A DNA stretch of 64,000 nucleotides from Scytonema hofmannii PCC 7110 (GCF_000346485.2 NZ_KQ976354.1:5716824-5780823), one strand, 5' to 3'; positions 17,490 through 27,227 are shown, counted from the first letter of the stretch. Notes: generated by a model from the letters alone, not told the origin. Program-made: numbers and translations.

Positions 17490-20171
17490 TCATAACCAAT
17501 TCCCCAACAACACATAAGGTGCCCAATGATACGGACTATTATCCTTGGCAAAAACCGTAAGTTGAGCATGCTGGAGTGCTTCAGCTTTAGTCACCCCTTT
17601 CTGTAACTGTCGGTAAAACTCGCTCATTACATCTGCGGTAGACTGGTCGTCCACTGACCATAAACTTGCCAAAGTACTGCGTGCGCCCGCCCGCACAGCC
17701 ATTCCAGCTAATCCTAATGCTGCTCGCCTGTCTCCCAGGGCGGTTTTGCAAGCACTCAGGACAAGTAATTCGATGTTGCTTGACCTGCTCAAGTCGCTCA
17801 CTCGCAGTAAACTATCAAATTCCTTGACTTTGAGCAGTTTATCCCAAGTGAGAATAAAGGTTTTTTCCGGATCGGAACTGAACTCACCATGAGTTGCTAA
17901 ATGGACTACTGAAAACGGATCTGATTGTAGTTGCTTTTGCAGGTTCGTTTCGGTAAACTTCTGATTTAGCAACTCTTCACTCCTGGGTACCTCAGACTTG
18001 ATTTCTTTTAATTCCCTTGGCACATTTTGCAATGCAGGAAAGCCAAAGCGTTCTTCGCCCACTCCCGCAGTTAAAGCATTTAGCCGTACTTGCTGCAACG
18101 GTTTGGGGTCAAAAAGTCGCAAACCAGGGGTGAAAGCGATCGCATATTTCTCGACCAGATATGTCTGCTGCTGTTTATCGTAGAGAACCCCCATTGGGAT
18201 ATTCTGCAACGAACTATCGAGTACAAACACTAAGGTTTTGATACCACTCTTGGTTAATTCTGCTTGTGCTGGTCGAATTAACCAATCATATATCTCCTGC
18301 GACTTCTCCTGAACCTGAAAAGTTCCCGCCACATCCAGTAAGCTTTTCCGCAAATCTTGTACGGTGCGTTCCACTTTCTCCTGGGGTATGACCGTTGTGT
18401 ATTTACGAAGTTCCTTTTGTTCAGACATCGTGAGAATAACTTCTATGCGGTCTGGTAAAATAATTGGATATATAATTGCCGCTTTTTTGTCTTGCTGAAC
18501 CATAGTATCAATTTCGACTCTGGTTTCCACGCAGGGTGAGCGAAAGAAATTGTTTAGTTCCGCTAGTTGAAGCGATTCAATCACATTACGAGCTTGCGTG
18601 AGATTGTATTGTATAGATTCAGGATTTCCCTGACTTTGCAAACGCAAATCAACTAACTCCCGGTACACAGGTTCCACACTTTCCCGGAAGGAAAACTGAA
18701 TTTCTGGATTGGCGACTAGATCGCTACGCAGGGATTCAAGGGTTTTGAATGCTTCATCGTATGCCGCGATCGCTCCTGGAATATCTCCTTGAGCTTTCAG
18801 TAAACGTCCCAACTGCCATTGCCACTGATAAGCAATGTCCTGTGACTCAAGAGTTTCGGCTATAAGCAGTGCTTGCTTGGTCAGGTTTTGTGCTTCAGAT
18901 AACTGCTTGGTTTGTTCGTACAATCCGCCTAGAGTCCCGAGTGCATAAGATTCTGCTCGCTGGTCTTTTAAGCTTCGCGCCTGCTCGATAGCGGTGGATA
19001 ATATCTGAGCAATATCCAGCCATGAGGGGTTGTTGGCGCTACTTTTCTCTTTTAATTGTGTTAAATTTTCAGCAAAATTAATCCAGGTATATACTGAATT
19101 TCTGCTAGGAGACAACTTGCTTATTTCTGGTTGAATTTGAGATACCAAAGCCAACGCAGCAGGAATTTGCTCTTTTTCCACAAGTAAGCTGAGTTGATTC
19201 AGTTGTGCCTGAATGCGCGTGGCGGGTGGTGCAACAACAGCAGCTTGTTGGTAATATTTTAATGCATCTCGAGTTTCTTTTTCAGCCAAGGCTTTATTGT
19301 TTAGGCTGAATTGAGTTTTCCCCTGGGCGAGAGCCGTGTTACCTAAACTAAGCAAAGTATCGCCAGTTGCTGTTGATGATTGTATTCGCTGTGCAACTGC
19401 TAAACTTTGCTCTAAGACCTTTCTAGATGTATCTAAATCACCAACGACTCTGAGGATATTACCAAGACTCCGCAGTCCTGTGGCTTTGAGTGGAGAGTCT
19501 GGATGGCTTTCGAGGGATTTCTCAACCTCATCTAAAATCTTACTAGCCTGACGGTAAAGACCCAAAGCTTGCATCGCTTGAGCCGTGTTAATGCGGTTGC
19601 GGGTTAACGTCGCCTCATTGCCTATTTGCTTGTAAATCTTTGCAGTTTCCTGCCAAGTCGAGAGCGCTGCTTGAGTTTGTCCCTGTGCTAATTGTAACCG
19701 CCCTTGCACATCTAGAGCTTGGGCAAAGATGGCAGAACGCTGTTTTGAATTGTCGCCATTTTTTAGGAGATTCAAACTTTGGGTAATTGCTTTTTCTGCT
19801 GGAGTCCACTGTCCTAGTTGTTGATACACTAGGGAAAGATTGCTTAAAGTCATAGCTTCATTGAATTTATCCCCACGGGCTTTAAAGGTAGCAGCAGCTT
19901 GTTCCAAAACCTTGACCGCTTCAGCAAACCGTCCAGTCTCATACAATGCTTTGCCTTGTTGCACAGATTTTTCGTTTTGAGCCGTGCTACTTGATGCCGT
20001 TTGGGTAGTAGAATTAACCGCTACAACGGTGGCTAAAACTGGTGAAACGACTGTGCAGAGAAACGCGGTAAGCAGCACCAGTAAACACCGACTTAGCCAA
20101 CCCTTATGCGATCGCCTAGATATCAAGAAGGATTGTATTGTATAGAAACACACAAATATTTTTCTAGCCAT
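17490..20171 (-). CDS. Secreted TPR-CHAT domain protein
   Basis: An 893-residue protein with an N-terminal signal sequence (hydrophobic LLVLLTAFLCTVVSPVLA around residues 30-48), then tetratricopeptide repeats covering about residues 65-540, then a CHAT caspase-like domain (about 600-893). The catalytic His is in FSVVHLATHGEFSSD and the Cys in LLVLSACKTALGDRR; GLAGMAVRAGARSTLASLWS and VDD are typical of the CHAT end. Partner proteins would bind the TPRs. It is immediately followed upstream by an adhesin gene (20202-23543) on the same strand, 30 bp away, and the pair is a recurring cyanobacterial arrangement. Substrates are unknown. Confidence 0.88.
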   Translation of the reverse strand: MARKIFVCFYTIQSFLISRRSHKGWLSRCLLVLLTAFLCTVVSPVLATVVAVNSTTQTASSSTAQNEKSVQQGKALYETGRFAEAVKVLEQAAATFKARGDKFNEAMTLSNLSLVYQQLGQWTPAEKAITQSLNLLKNGDNSKQRSAIFAQALDVQGRLQLAQGQTQAALSTWQETAKIYKQIGNEATLTRNRINTAQAMQALGLYRQASKILDEVEKSLESHPDSPLKATGLRSLGNILRVVGDLDTSRKVLEQSLAVAQRIQSSTATGDTLLSLGNTALAQGKTQFSLNNKALAEKETRDALKYYQQAAVVAPPATRIQAQLNQLSLLVEKEQIPAALALVSQIQPEISKLSPSRNSVYTWINFAENLTQLKEKSSANNPSWLDIAQILSTAIEQARSLKDQRAESYALGTLGGLYEQTKQLSEAQNLTKQALLIAETLESQDIAYQWQWQLGRLLKAQGDIPGAIAAYDEAFKTLESLRSDLVANPEIQFSFRESVEPVYRELVDLRLQSQGNPESIQYNLTQARNVIESLQLAELNNFFRSPCVETRVEIDTMVQQDKKAAIIYPIILPDRIEVILTMSEQKELRKYTTVIPQEKVERTVQDLRKSLLDVAGTFQVQEKSQEIYDWLIRPAQAELTKSGIKTLVFVLDSSLQNIPMGVLYDKQQQTYLVEKYAIAFTPGLRLFDPKPLQQVRLNALTAGVGEERFGFPALQNVPRELKEIKSEVPRSEELLNQKFTETNLQKQLQSDPFSVVHLATHGEFSSDPEKTFILTWDKLLKVKEFDSLLRVSDLSRSSNIELLVLSACKTALGDRRAALGLAGMAVRAGARSTLASLWSVDDQSTADVMSEFYRQLQKGVTKAEALQHAQLTVFAKDNSPYHWAPYVLLGNWL

Positions 20172-20201
20172 GTTCTTTCCGTACAGAAGGATTTTGAAGA
20201 T

Positions 20202-23200
20202 TTAGTTTTCACGACAGTGGGTTTGTGATTGCCAAGAACTCTGGTGTTGTGTTGAGACTTGGGCTGTCAATATCACTTCGCCTTTGGAACCCAATACCCA
20301 GTTAGTGGCTTCAATTATTGGGGATGGTGTGGTAGTATTTAGATTGGTAGAAATATTTGTGCTAGAGTTTGTGTTTAATTCAAGGTTAAGTGTTACCCAG
20401 TCTACTTCCATAGTTTCGGGTGTAAGAATGTCTTTGGGGTTGGGGGGTAAGCCGCCGCGTCCAGTGATGACGAAACGGCTTTGAGCGTAGTTCGGGGAGT
20501 TGCAACCTTGAGCGACTTCGGTGTCAACTGGTACTGATGGTAAGTTGATTAAGGCGCTGTTAGGGTCGATTTCAGGTGTGTTAAGTTCTATAGAGCCGTC
20601 TACGCCAAATTCTGAACTGGCAGTGATGTCACTCAGAGAGGTTGGATTTTGCCGTGGTTGAATGCCATAGATGCCATAGGCTCTAATATCCACTCTACCG
20701 CCTTCGCCTGTGTAAGCATTAGCAGTGATGTCGCTGTTTTCCCTTAGGACAGCAACGATGAAGCCCGCCGGTGCATTGATAGTGATGTTACCACCGTCTC
20801 CACCAGCCCCTTCAGTGCCAGCTGTGGTAGATATCCGACTGTCGCGGCGCAGCAGCAGTAAATCCCCTAGTTGCAGTGTAATATCGCCGCCATTTCCCGA
20901 CCTAGTTGTGGCTGTAATAGCTCCTTTGTTGTCCAGCTGGATAGAGCGAGCTTGGACTGATAGGTTGCCTGTCGATCCTGAACCTTCACTGCTGACAGAT
21001 ACTCTAGCCCCATCCCGGACAGTCAACTTTCCAGTTCTAATGTTTATATTATTGGCATTACCAGAACTGGTGGTTCGAGCCGTCAAGAGGCTGGGGCGCT
21101 GACTTTTAGTTGAGATGCCTATCAGTTCTACCGACTCCTTTGCGTTTACTGTTAAAATACCCGCAGAACCCTCACCCAAGGTACTAGATCCTATCTGTGC
21201 CCCATCCCGGATGCTTAACCGCCCCGTTTCCAAAGTTAAATTACCACCAGAACCCGTGGCTTCTGGCTGGACCGAAGTAAACAAGCCGCTGGAACCCGGA
21301 CCATTAGCTGAGGTGCCAATCAGTTCCACTGACTCCTTTGCGTTCACTACCAAGTTGCCCGCATCTCCTGTGCCAAACGTCACAGTTTTTGTTTGTGCCC
21401 CATCCCGGATGCTTAACCGCCCTGTTTCCAAAGTTAAATTGCCGCCAGATCCTGTGGCTCCTACGGTTGAAGTAGACAAGCTGCTGGAACGCTGAGCATT
21501 AGCTGAGGTGCCAATCAGTTCTACTGATTCCTTCGCGTTCACCACCAAGTTGCCCGCATCTCCTGTGCCAAACGTCGTAGTTCCTATCTCTGCCCCATCC
21601 CGGACACTTAACCACCCCGTTTCCAAAGTTAAATTGCCGCTAGCACCTGTGGCTCCTGGCTGGGCTGAAGTAGACAAGGTGCTGAAACTTTGACCATTAG
21701 CTGAGGTGCCAATCAGTTCTACTGACTCCTTCGCGTTCACCACCAAGTTGCCCGCATCTCCTGTGCCTAATGTCACAGTTTGTATCGATGCCCCATCCCG
21801 GATACTTAACCGCCCCGTTTCCAAAGTTAAATTGCCGCCAGATCCCTTGGCTCCTAAGGCTGAAGTAGACAAGGCGCTGGGAAGACCATTAGCTGAGGTG
21901 CCAATTAGTTCAACTGACTCCTTCGCGCTCACCGCTAAGTTGCCCGCATCGCCTGTGCCAAATGTCGCAGTTTGTATCGCTGCCCCATCCCGAACGCTTA
22001 ACCGCCCCGTTTCCAAAGTTAAATTGCCGCTAGCGCCCGTGGCTCCTGGCTGGGCTGAAGTCAGTAAGCCGCTAGGACCCAGAACATTGGGTGTGGTGCC
22101 AATCAATTCCACTGACTCCTTCGCTTTCACCAGCAAGTTGCCCGCATTTCCTATGCCAAATGTTATGGCTTGTATCTGTGCCCCGTTGATGACATTTAGT
22201 TTATTTGTTTCAATAGTTACATCTCCAGACCTCCCAGTTCCTGTTGTTACAGATGCCAATGCACTAGGCATCTCCAAAGAATCTACAGCATTGATTGCCA
22301 CATTTGCTGTTCCCACAAGTTCTACGGACTTTGGTGCAGTCACGTTCAACTTTCCTGCTGCACCTCTGCTAATGCTACTAGATGCTACCTGTGCTCCATC
22401 CCGGACAATCAACTTGTCCGTATAAATCGTTATATCTCCTGCCGAACCGGAGTTTAAAGTTTCAGTAAACAAGCCGCTTTGAATTTGATTATTTGGATCG
22501 GTTCCCATTAATTCCACAGCATCGTCAGCAGCTAAGGTTAAAGTTCCACCCGGTTTTACTCCCAATGTAGAAGCCGCAATCACCGAACCATCAGTCAGTG
22601 TAATGCGTCTGCCCCGTACTTGAATATCACCGCTGCCCGTACCACTAACATCTACGGAAGCTGCTTGGGACAGTTGGATATTCCCAAAGTTTTGCACCCC
22701 TTGATATCCCAATGCCCAGCCCTTGTTTATTGGGTTCAAACTTACAAAATGACTACCAACTATACTCCCCAACTCAATCCGTCCCGACGTAGCCGTCAGA
22801 TTACCACCCTCTAGCATTACGTCACCACCTACAAGCGCTAAAGTTTTATCTGGCTGCACTTGTAAACCAACAGGTCTTTGACTTCTATTGAATGTCGTAC
22901 CTATTACAGTTCCACTTGCATTTCTTTGTGGATCTTGGCTCAGGGAGTTACCTGGTCCTTGCACCAAAATCTTTCCTGAATCCCTCCCAAATTGCAAGCC
23001 AATGGGAACACTCACAGTCAGCAGAGGCTTAGTTTGGGTAGCCTTTGCACTAAACTCTGTGCCATCCGCAAACTTCAAACTACTCGCCGTACTCGCTACA
23101 AACGAACCCCTAACATCCAAACTAGCATTCCGCCCAAAAATAATCCCATTCGGATTCATCAAAAACAGATTCGCATTACCCAAAACACCAAGTTTCCCAA

Positions 23201-23543
23201 AAATCTGAGAGGCATCACTCCCCGTCACCCGACTTAAAATATTCTCAATCCCACTTGGATTAGCAAAATACGCCTCTCGTCCTTCTCCGATATTAAATTG
23301 TGAAAAACTGTGAAACAGGTTAGCTCCGCGAATCGCTCCGCCATCAATTCTGTCAGCTTGCGGGCTTGTTGGTGTGACTACAGAACTCTCTGCACCCAGC
23401 GTATTATCAGCTACAGGCTTGAGTTCTTGAGCGAGAGTAGAATTAAAAGAGAATGCGACTGTCTGCAACACGGCTGCACCGAATGCACATACTGGAGCAA
23501 TCCCTAACCTCCAGAAGAACCTGCACTTACGAGCATTCATCAA
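20202..23543 (-). CDS. Filamentous haemagglutinin-type adhesin, second copy
   Basis: A 1113-residue TPS-type exoprotein. Signal peptide cleavage is expected near FNSTLAQEL. The secretion domain carries GANLFHSFSQFNIGEG and NANLFLMNPNGIIFGRNASL. A long region of about 60-residue repeats follows, with LSIRDGA, FGTGDAGNLVVNAKESVELI and GTSANG units highly alike from repeat to repeat. The C-terminus GRGGLPPNPKDIL and SSWQSQTHCREN matches the first adhesin. The start MMNARKCRF at 23543 gives a normal signal peptide. It is upstream of, and probably co-transcribed with, the TPR-CHAT gene. Confidence 0.9.
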   Translation of the reverse strand: MMNARKCRFFWRLGIAPVCAFGAAVLQTVAFSFNSTLAQELKPVADNTLGAESSVVTPTSPQADRIDGGAIRGANLFHSFSQFNIGEGREAYFANPSGIENILSRVTGSDASQIFGKLGVLGNANLFLMNPNGIIFGRNASLDVRGSFVASTASSLKFADGTEFSAKATQTKPLLTVSVPIGLQFGRDSGKILVQGPGNSLSQDPQRNASGTVIGTTFNRSQRPVGLQVQPDKTLALVGGDVMLEGGNLTATSGRIELGSIVGSHFVSLNPINKGWALGYQGVQNFGNIQLSQAASVDVSGTGSGDIQVRGRRITLTDGSVIAASTLGVKPGGTLTLAADDAVELMGTDPNNQIQSGLFTETLNSGSAGDITIYTDKLIVRDGAQVASSSISRGAAGKLNVTAPKSVELVGTANVAINAVDSLEMPSALASVTTGTGRSGDVTIETNKLNVINGAQIQAITFGIGNAGNLLVKAKESVELIGTTPNVLGPSGLLTSAQPGATGASGNLTLETGRLSVRDGAAIQTATFGTGDAGNLAVSAKESVELIGTSANGLPSALSTSALGAKGSGGNLTLETGRLSIRDGASIQTVTLGTGDAGNLVVNAKESVELIGTSANGQSFSTLSTSAQPGATGASGNLTLETGWLSVRDGAEIGTTTFGTGDAGNLVVNAKESVELIGTSANAQRSSSLSTSTVGATGSGGNLTLETGRLSIRDGAQTKTVTFGTGDAGNLVVNAKESVELIGTSANGPGSSGLFTSVQPEATGSGGNLTLETGRLSIRDGAQIGSSTLGEGSAGILTVNAKESVELIGISTKSQRPSLLTARTTSSGNANNINIRTGKLTVRDGARVSVSSEGSGSTGNLSVQARSIQLDNKGAITATTRSGNGGDITLQLGDLLLLRRDSRISTTAGTEGAGGDGGNITINAPAGFIVAVLRENSDITANAYTGEGGRVDIRAYGIYGIQPRQNPTSLSDITASSEFGVDGSIELNTPEIDPNSALINLPSVPVDTEVAQGCNSPNYAQSRFVITGRGGLPPNPKDILTPETMEVDWVTLNLELNTNSSTNISTNLNTTTPSPIIEATNWVLGSKGEVILTAQVSTQHQSSWQSQTHCREN

Positions 23544-23977
23544 GTAACACCCCCTAGCACTCCTTTGCAGTTACACCAATGTTAAGTAAATCACATTGAC
23601 TGGTATTCAAAGTCATATCTACCTACTTCTCAGCTTCCTTTACATTAGTTTTATGCAAACTTCACTAATCCTTTACCAAAATTTATTATTTAGTGATAAG
23701 AAAAACCCCGCCCAATCATTTGACAGTGCGGGGGTGCTGTAATTGGTGTCGCGGCACCTACTTAGAACTCAGTTTCAAAACACAAGTTTACGCATAATTT
23801 GCTAATTCTTTACAAAAGTTTATTAATTTTCCGGAAACCCTGCTGTTGTAAGTGCTTGAGTAAGTAGAAGTTGCTCATTTTTATGCTTTCAGTCACAAGT
23901 GACAACTGAATAACGATAAGATAGGTTGCAATTTGTAAAAAAAATTGAGAAAATGAGAAGAATATGAAAATAAATTA
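23544..23977. other. Divergent intergenic region with a hairpin
   Basis: No gene is supported here. It holds the promoters for the adhesin (leftward) and the GDT1-like gene (rightward). A stem CCCCGC/GCGGGG lies at about 23706-23735 and is followed on the minus strand by TTTTT, so it reads as a leftward Rho-independent terminator. No gene obviously ends there, which leaves a short non-coding transcript possible. Confidence 0.45.
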
Positions 23978-24424
23978 GTGACACAAATACCACCCGTGAA
24001 ACTTGACTCCGCACCGCTCAATCTTTCTCATCTGTCTGAAGCTGAAAGTCAACTAGAAGTTAAACAAGATAAGGATTATCGTTCAGTAACTGCCTTAGTT
24101 GAGATTCCACCATCTTTAGTTGTTAACGAACCTCCAAAGCCGCAGAAGGCAATGGTTATCTTTACAACAACCTTTGTGACCATCTTCCTGGCAGAAATAG
24201 GTGACAAGACACAGTTGTCTACCTTATTAATAAGTGCAGAATCTCAATCTCCGTGGGTGGTTTTCCTGGGATCTGCGAGTGCGCTTGTTATGACTAGTTT
24301 ACTAGGTGTTCTTTTGGGAAGTTGGATGGCTAGCCGATTGTCTCCCAAAACTATAGAAAAAGCATCCGGAATCATGTTGCTGTTTATCTCCATCATGCTG
24401 TTTTGGGATTTGTTAATACAGTGA
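23978..24424 (+). CDS. GDT1/UPF0016 (TMEM165-like) cation transporter, half-size, copy 1
   Basis: A 148-residue protein with a cytoplasmic N-terminal extension of about 60 residues and three hydrophobic helices. The family motif E-x-G-D-K-T appears in FVTIFLAEIGDKTQLSTLLI. GDT1 proteins move Mn or Ca; the cyanobacterial ones function in Mn homeostasis. Full-size members carry two such motifs, here each half is encoded separately and the partner is at 24480. The start codon is GTG at 23978. Confidence 0.82.
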   Translation: MTQIPPVKLDSAPLNLSHLSEAESQLEVKQDKDYRSVTALVEIPPSLVVNEPPKPQKAMVIFTTTFVTIFLAEIGDKTQLSTLLISAESQSPWVVFLGSASALVMTSLLGVLLGSWMASRLSPKTIEKASGIMLLFISIMLFWDLLIQ

Positions 24425-24466
24425 CCAGTGACCAGTGACCAGTGACCAGTGACCAGTGACCAGTAA
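24423..24466. repeat. Heptameric tandem repeat, unit CAGTGAC
   Basis: Six successive CAGTGAC units fill the gap between the two GDT1-like genes. Further arrays of the same unit or its complement occur at about 26834-26861, 27676-27709, 29242-29277 and 30628-30680. Confidence 0.85.
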
Positions 24467-24479
24467 CTAAGGACAAATA

Positions 24480-24779
24480 ATGGATTGGCATCTTTTAGGA
24501 TTAAGCTTCATAACAGTATTTCTGTCAGAACTGGGGGATAAAAGTCAGCTAGCAGCGATCGCACTTTCGGGACGCAGTCACTCTCCTCGTGCAGTATTTT
24601 TTGGAACGGCTGGCGCACTGCTTTTGACCTCTTTTTTAGGAGCATTAGCCGGAGGGGCTGTGGCAGAGTTTTTACCAACAAGATTGCTGAAAGCGATCGC
24701 TGCTATAGGGTTTGCTGTACTCGCTATTCGCCTGTTGTTTTTCAATAATGAGGAAGCCTCAGCTGATACGGAGCGTTGA
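24480..24779 (+). CDS. GDT1/UPF0016 (TMEM165-like) cation transporter, half-size, copy 2
   Basis: A 99-residue membrane protein with three helices and the motif SELGDKSQLAAIALSGRSHS. It lacks the N-terminal extension of copy 1. The two halves probably assemble into one transporter with two motif copies. The spacing between the genes is filled by CAGTGAC repeats, so translational coupling is unlikely, although co-transcription remains possible. Confidence 0.82.
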   Translation: MDWHLLGLSFITVFLSELGDKSQLAAIALSGRSHSPRAVFFGTAGALLLTSFLGALAGGAVAEFLPTRLLKAIAAIGFAVLAIRLLFFNNEEASADTER

Positions 24780-24835
24780 TGATTACCTTGGCTACAATTT
24801 CAGATACACCTTAAAGGCTAGTGAGGGCGATCGGC

Positions 24836-25417
24836 ATGACCACAGTGACCAAAAAACTCACCTTTGAAGAATACCTTGCTTATGACGATGGGACGGATAA
24901 CAGATACGAGCTTGTGGATGGAGAGTTAGTGGAAATGCCACCAGAAACGAAAAGAAATAACTCGATCGCCATCTACTTGCTGTCAAAATTTCTCAAGCTC
25001 GTACCTTTAGACCTCATCTGTCACAAAGATACGGAAATTGTGGTAACAGGGAATCGCACTCGCGTCCGCCTCCCAGACTTGATGATCTTAACTGAAGAGT
25101 TACGTGCGGCGATTGGTGGCAAACGAGCAACAATTACTCAAGATATGCCATCTCCCTCATTAGTGGTTGAGGTTGTCTCCCCTGGTAAAGTGAACGAAGA
25201 TCGCGACTACCGCTACAAGCGTTCTGAGTATGCAGCACGCGGAATTCTTGAATACTGGATTGTCGATCCTGGTAACGCAAGAGTTACAGTGCTAACTCTG
25301 GTAGAGGGATTCTACGAAGAATCTGTGTTTCAGGGGAGCGATCTCATCACCTCAACAACTTTTCCCGATCTAAAACTGACCGCACTACAGGTCTTGGAAG
25401 CAGGCGAAGGGGAATGA
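24836..25417 (+). CDS. Uma2 family (DUF820) putative restriction-endonuclease-fold protein
   Basis: A 193-residue protein starting [20 protein letters not shown]. It has the Uma2 pattern [50 protein letters not shown] and [15 protein letters not shown]. These supply the D, E-x-V and other residues of a PD-(D/E)XK nuclease fold. The family is hugely expanded in cyanobacteria and its role is not settled. The ATG at 24836 starts the conserved region; the GTG at 24821 would add five residues. Confidence 0.88.
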   Translation: MTTVTKKLTFEEYLAYDDGTDNRYELVDGELVEMPPETKRNNSIAIYLLSKFLKLVPLDLICHKDTEIVVTGNRTRVRLPDLMILTEELRAAIGGKRATITQDMPSPSLVVEVVSPGKVNEDRDYRYKRSEYAARGILEYWIVDPGNARVTVLTLVEGFYEESVFQGSDLITSTTFPDLKLTALQVLEAGEGE

Positions 25418-25545
25418 TACTCAATCCGCGTCTTATACCCTTTGTATAATTTAGTCCGCGCAGGCGGACTTCGTTTGTATAGCTGCGATTTCCAATCGCC
25501 CGGTTCAACAGAGGTGATAAAAACGGATTAGATATGAATCCCGTC

Positions 25546-26787
25546 TTATGTTGTATACTCGGCATTAATTTTCACATAGTCGTAACTGAGATCGCAACCC
25601 CAAGCAGTACCGAAACCATTACCATTGCCAAGACTGACAGAGATAAGAACTGTATCCTCTTTTAAATAAGCACCCGATGCAGCTTTTTTCATATACTCGC
25701 TTGCAGCAGCGCGATCGAAATCTTGTGGTTGACCCTTCTCCATAAGCAAGAAATCTCCTAATCTAATCTTGAGGTTTTCTTGCTCAAAAGGAACTCCAGC
25801 ACGTCCAGCAGCAGCGGCGATCCTTCCCCAGTTGGGGTCTCGTCCAAAAATAGCAGACTTGACAAGCGATGAACCTGCAATGGTTTTGGCAACTTGTCGG
25901 GCTGTATGTTCATCGTGCGCTCCCGTGACTTGTACCTCCACAAGGCAAGTGGCACCTTCACCGTCACGAGCAATTGCTTTGGCTAAATGCTGACACACTG
26001 CTGTGAGCATTGCCTCTAATTTTTCTGCTTCTGTACCCATTTCAGTTATAGCTGGGGTACGAGATTGACCATTTGCAAGAGCAATTAAGCTATCGTTGGT
26101 GCTGGTATCTCCATCAACAGTGATGGAATTAAAGCTTTTCTCAGCAGCACGGCTTAACATTTGTTGCCATAGGGCGGGAGACACTGCAGCATCACAAGTG
26201 ACAAAGGCTAGCATCGTTGCCATGTTGGGATGAATCATGCCAGAACCTTTGGCAATACCACCAATTCGGACAGAGCGATCGCCAATAGTTGTCTCCAGTG
26301 CGATAGATTTTGGCACTAAATCTGTGGTGATAATTGCACCTGCAGCAGCATCGGAACCTGTATCGGAAAGGGCGGCAATAAGTTTGGGAATTCCAGCTTT
26401 CAATGCATCCATAGGAATGCGTTTTCCAATGACTCCAGTAGAAGCTAAAAGCACCGATTCAGAGGGAATGTTAAGTGCTTGTGCTAGAGCCATTGCAGAT
26501 TCTAGGGCATCAAACCAACCGTGACTCCCAGTAGCAGCGTTTGCTTGTCCTGCATTGCAAAGAATGGCACGAGCGCTATGCTTAGCTTGCAATTGCTGGC
26601 GGCAATAATCTACACAGGCAGCTTTTACCTGACTTGTTGTAAATACACCTGCGGCAATAGCTTCTACATCTGATACTATCAAAGCTAAATCCGGTAGCCC
26701 CGAAGGCTTCAACCCTGCTGTAATTCCTGCTGCTTGATATCCTCTAGGTGCAGTGACACCGCCACTAATTTCCTGCCAGTCTGCCAT
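25546..26787 (-). CDS. argJ: Bifunctional ornithine acetyltransferase / N-acetylglutamate synthase
   Basis: ArgJ recycles the acetyl group from N-acetylornithine to glutamate in arginine synthesis and may also use acetyl-CoA. The 413-residue length is normal. The self-cleavage site lies in KGSGMIHPNMATMLAFVTCD, with the catalytic Thr after Ala-Thr-Met. Other family signatures are ARAILCNAGQANAATG and SLVKSAIFGRDPNWGRIAAA, and the C-terminus is GCDLSYDYVKINAEYTT. It stands alone among arg genes here, which is usual for cyanobacteria. Confidence 0.95.
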   Translation of the reverse strand: MADWQEISGGVTAPRGYQAAGITAGLKPSGLPDLALIVSDVEAIAAGVFTTSQVKAACVDYCRQQLQAKHSARAILCNAGQANAATGSHGWFDALESAMALAQALNIPSESVLLASTGVIGKRIPMDALKAGIPKLIAALSDTGSDAAAGAIITTDLVPKSIALETTIGDRSVRIGGIAKGSGMIHPNMATMLAFVTCDAAVSPALWQQMLSRAAEKSFNSITVDGDTSTNDSLIALANGQSRTPAITEMGTEAEKLEAMLTAVCQHLAKAIARDGEGATCLVEVQVTGAHDEHTARQVAKTIAGSSLVKSAIFGRDPNWGRIAAAAGRAGVPFEQENLKIRLGDFLLMEKGQPQDFDRAAASEYMKKAASGAYLKEDTVLISVSLGNGNGFGTAWGCDLSYDYVKINAEYTT

Positions 26788-26833
26788 TCCTTTTCCCCCA
26801 CGACTATAATATTCGCTCGATCGGCGATTATAT

Positions 26834-26895
26834 CAGTGACCAGTGACCAATGACCAGTGACCAGGGAGTGGGGAGTGGGGAGTGGGGAGTGGGGA
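26834..26895. repeat. Tandem repeats CAGTGAC and GGGAGTG
   Basis: Two adjacent heptamer-like arrays, first CAGTGAC/CCAATGA units, then four to five GGGGAGT units, directly upstream of argJ. Confidence 0.8.
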
Positions 26896-26910
26896 TTAGG
26901 AACTAATGAC

Positions 26911-26966
26911 AAAAAAAAAGAGAGCCACTTGGGCAGCTCTCCAGATCATCAGGGTGCATCTGTATA
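26911..26966 (-). ncRNA. Array small RNA, copy 1 (variant promoter)
   Basis: On the minus strand this copy reads AGATGCACCCTGATGATCTG, then a perfect stem GAGAGC/GCTCTC, then nine T, a clean Rho-independent terminator. It lacks the GTGATAAGT segment present at the 5' end of the other three copies. Its -10-like box is TATACA (26961-26966), which would move initiation to about 26954. The RNA would thus be shorter than the others. Confidence 0.6.
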
Positions 26967-27070
26967 TCATTTTATAGCATATCTGGGATGAATGGTCACA
27001 CCCCTCATTGAAATTTTTACATTAAACATTTTCATATCTAGAACATCGGTCTATTAGTCACAAAGGAGGA

Positions 27071-27140
27071 AAAAAACCCGGTTTCTCTTTGTGGTCAAGT
27101 TTGATATCTCGTATGCTCAACTTGAAGAAACCGGGTTTTT
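27071..27140. repeat. Inverted repeat between sRNA copies 1 and 2
   Basis: AAAAAACCCGGTTTCT at 27071 faces AGAAACCGGGTTTTT ending at 27140. This dispersed cyanobacterial palindrome can act as a terminator in both directions. Confidence 0.75.
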
Positions 27141-27172
27141 GGGATTACTGGTCACTGGTTAAAAAAATAGGG

Positions 27173-27227
27173 AAAAAAAAAGAGAGCCACTTGGGCAGCT
27201 CTCCAGATCATCAGGGTGCATCTACTT
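27173..27227 (-). ncRNA. Array small RNA, copy 2
   Basis: Transcribed leftward. A -35-like TTGCCC (complement of 27255-27260), 16-bp spacer and -10 TATACT (complement of 27233-27238) place the start near 27227. The RNA of about 55 nt ends with stem GAGAGC/GCTCTC and a T-run at 27173-27181. The body is identical to copy 1 except for the 5' end. Multi-copy ~60-nt RNAs of this type resemble the NsiR1 arrays described upstream of hetF in heterocystous cyanobacteria. Identity with NsiR1 was not verified and hetF is not adjacent. Confidence 0.72.

Noticed and set aside
20284..22425. Long antisense ORFs opposite the second adhesin
   Set aside because: These repeat the adhesin's periodicity in another frame (Ser/Pro/Val-rich); they are shadows of the repeats.
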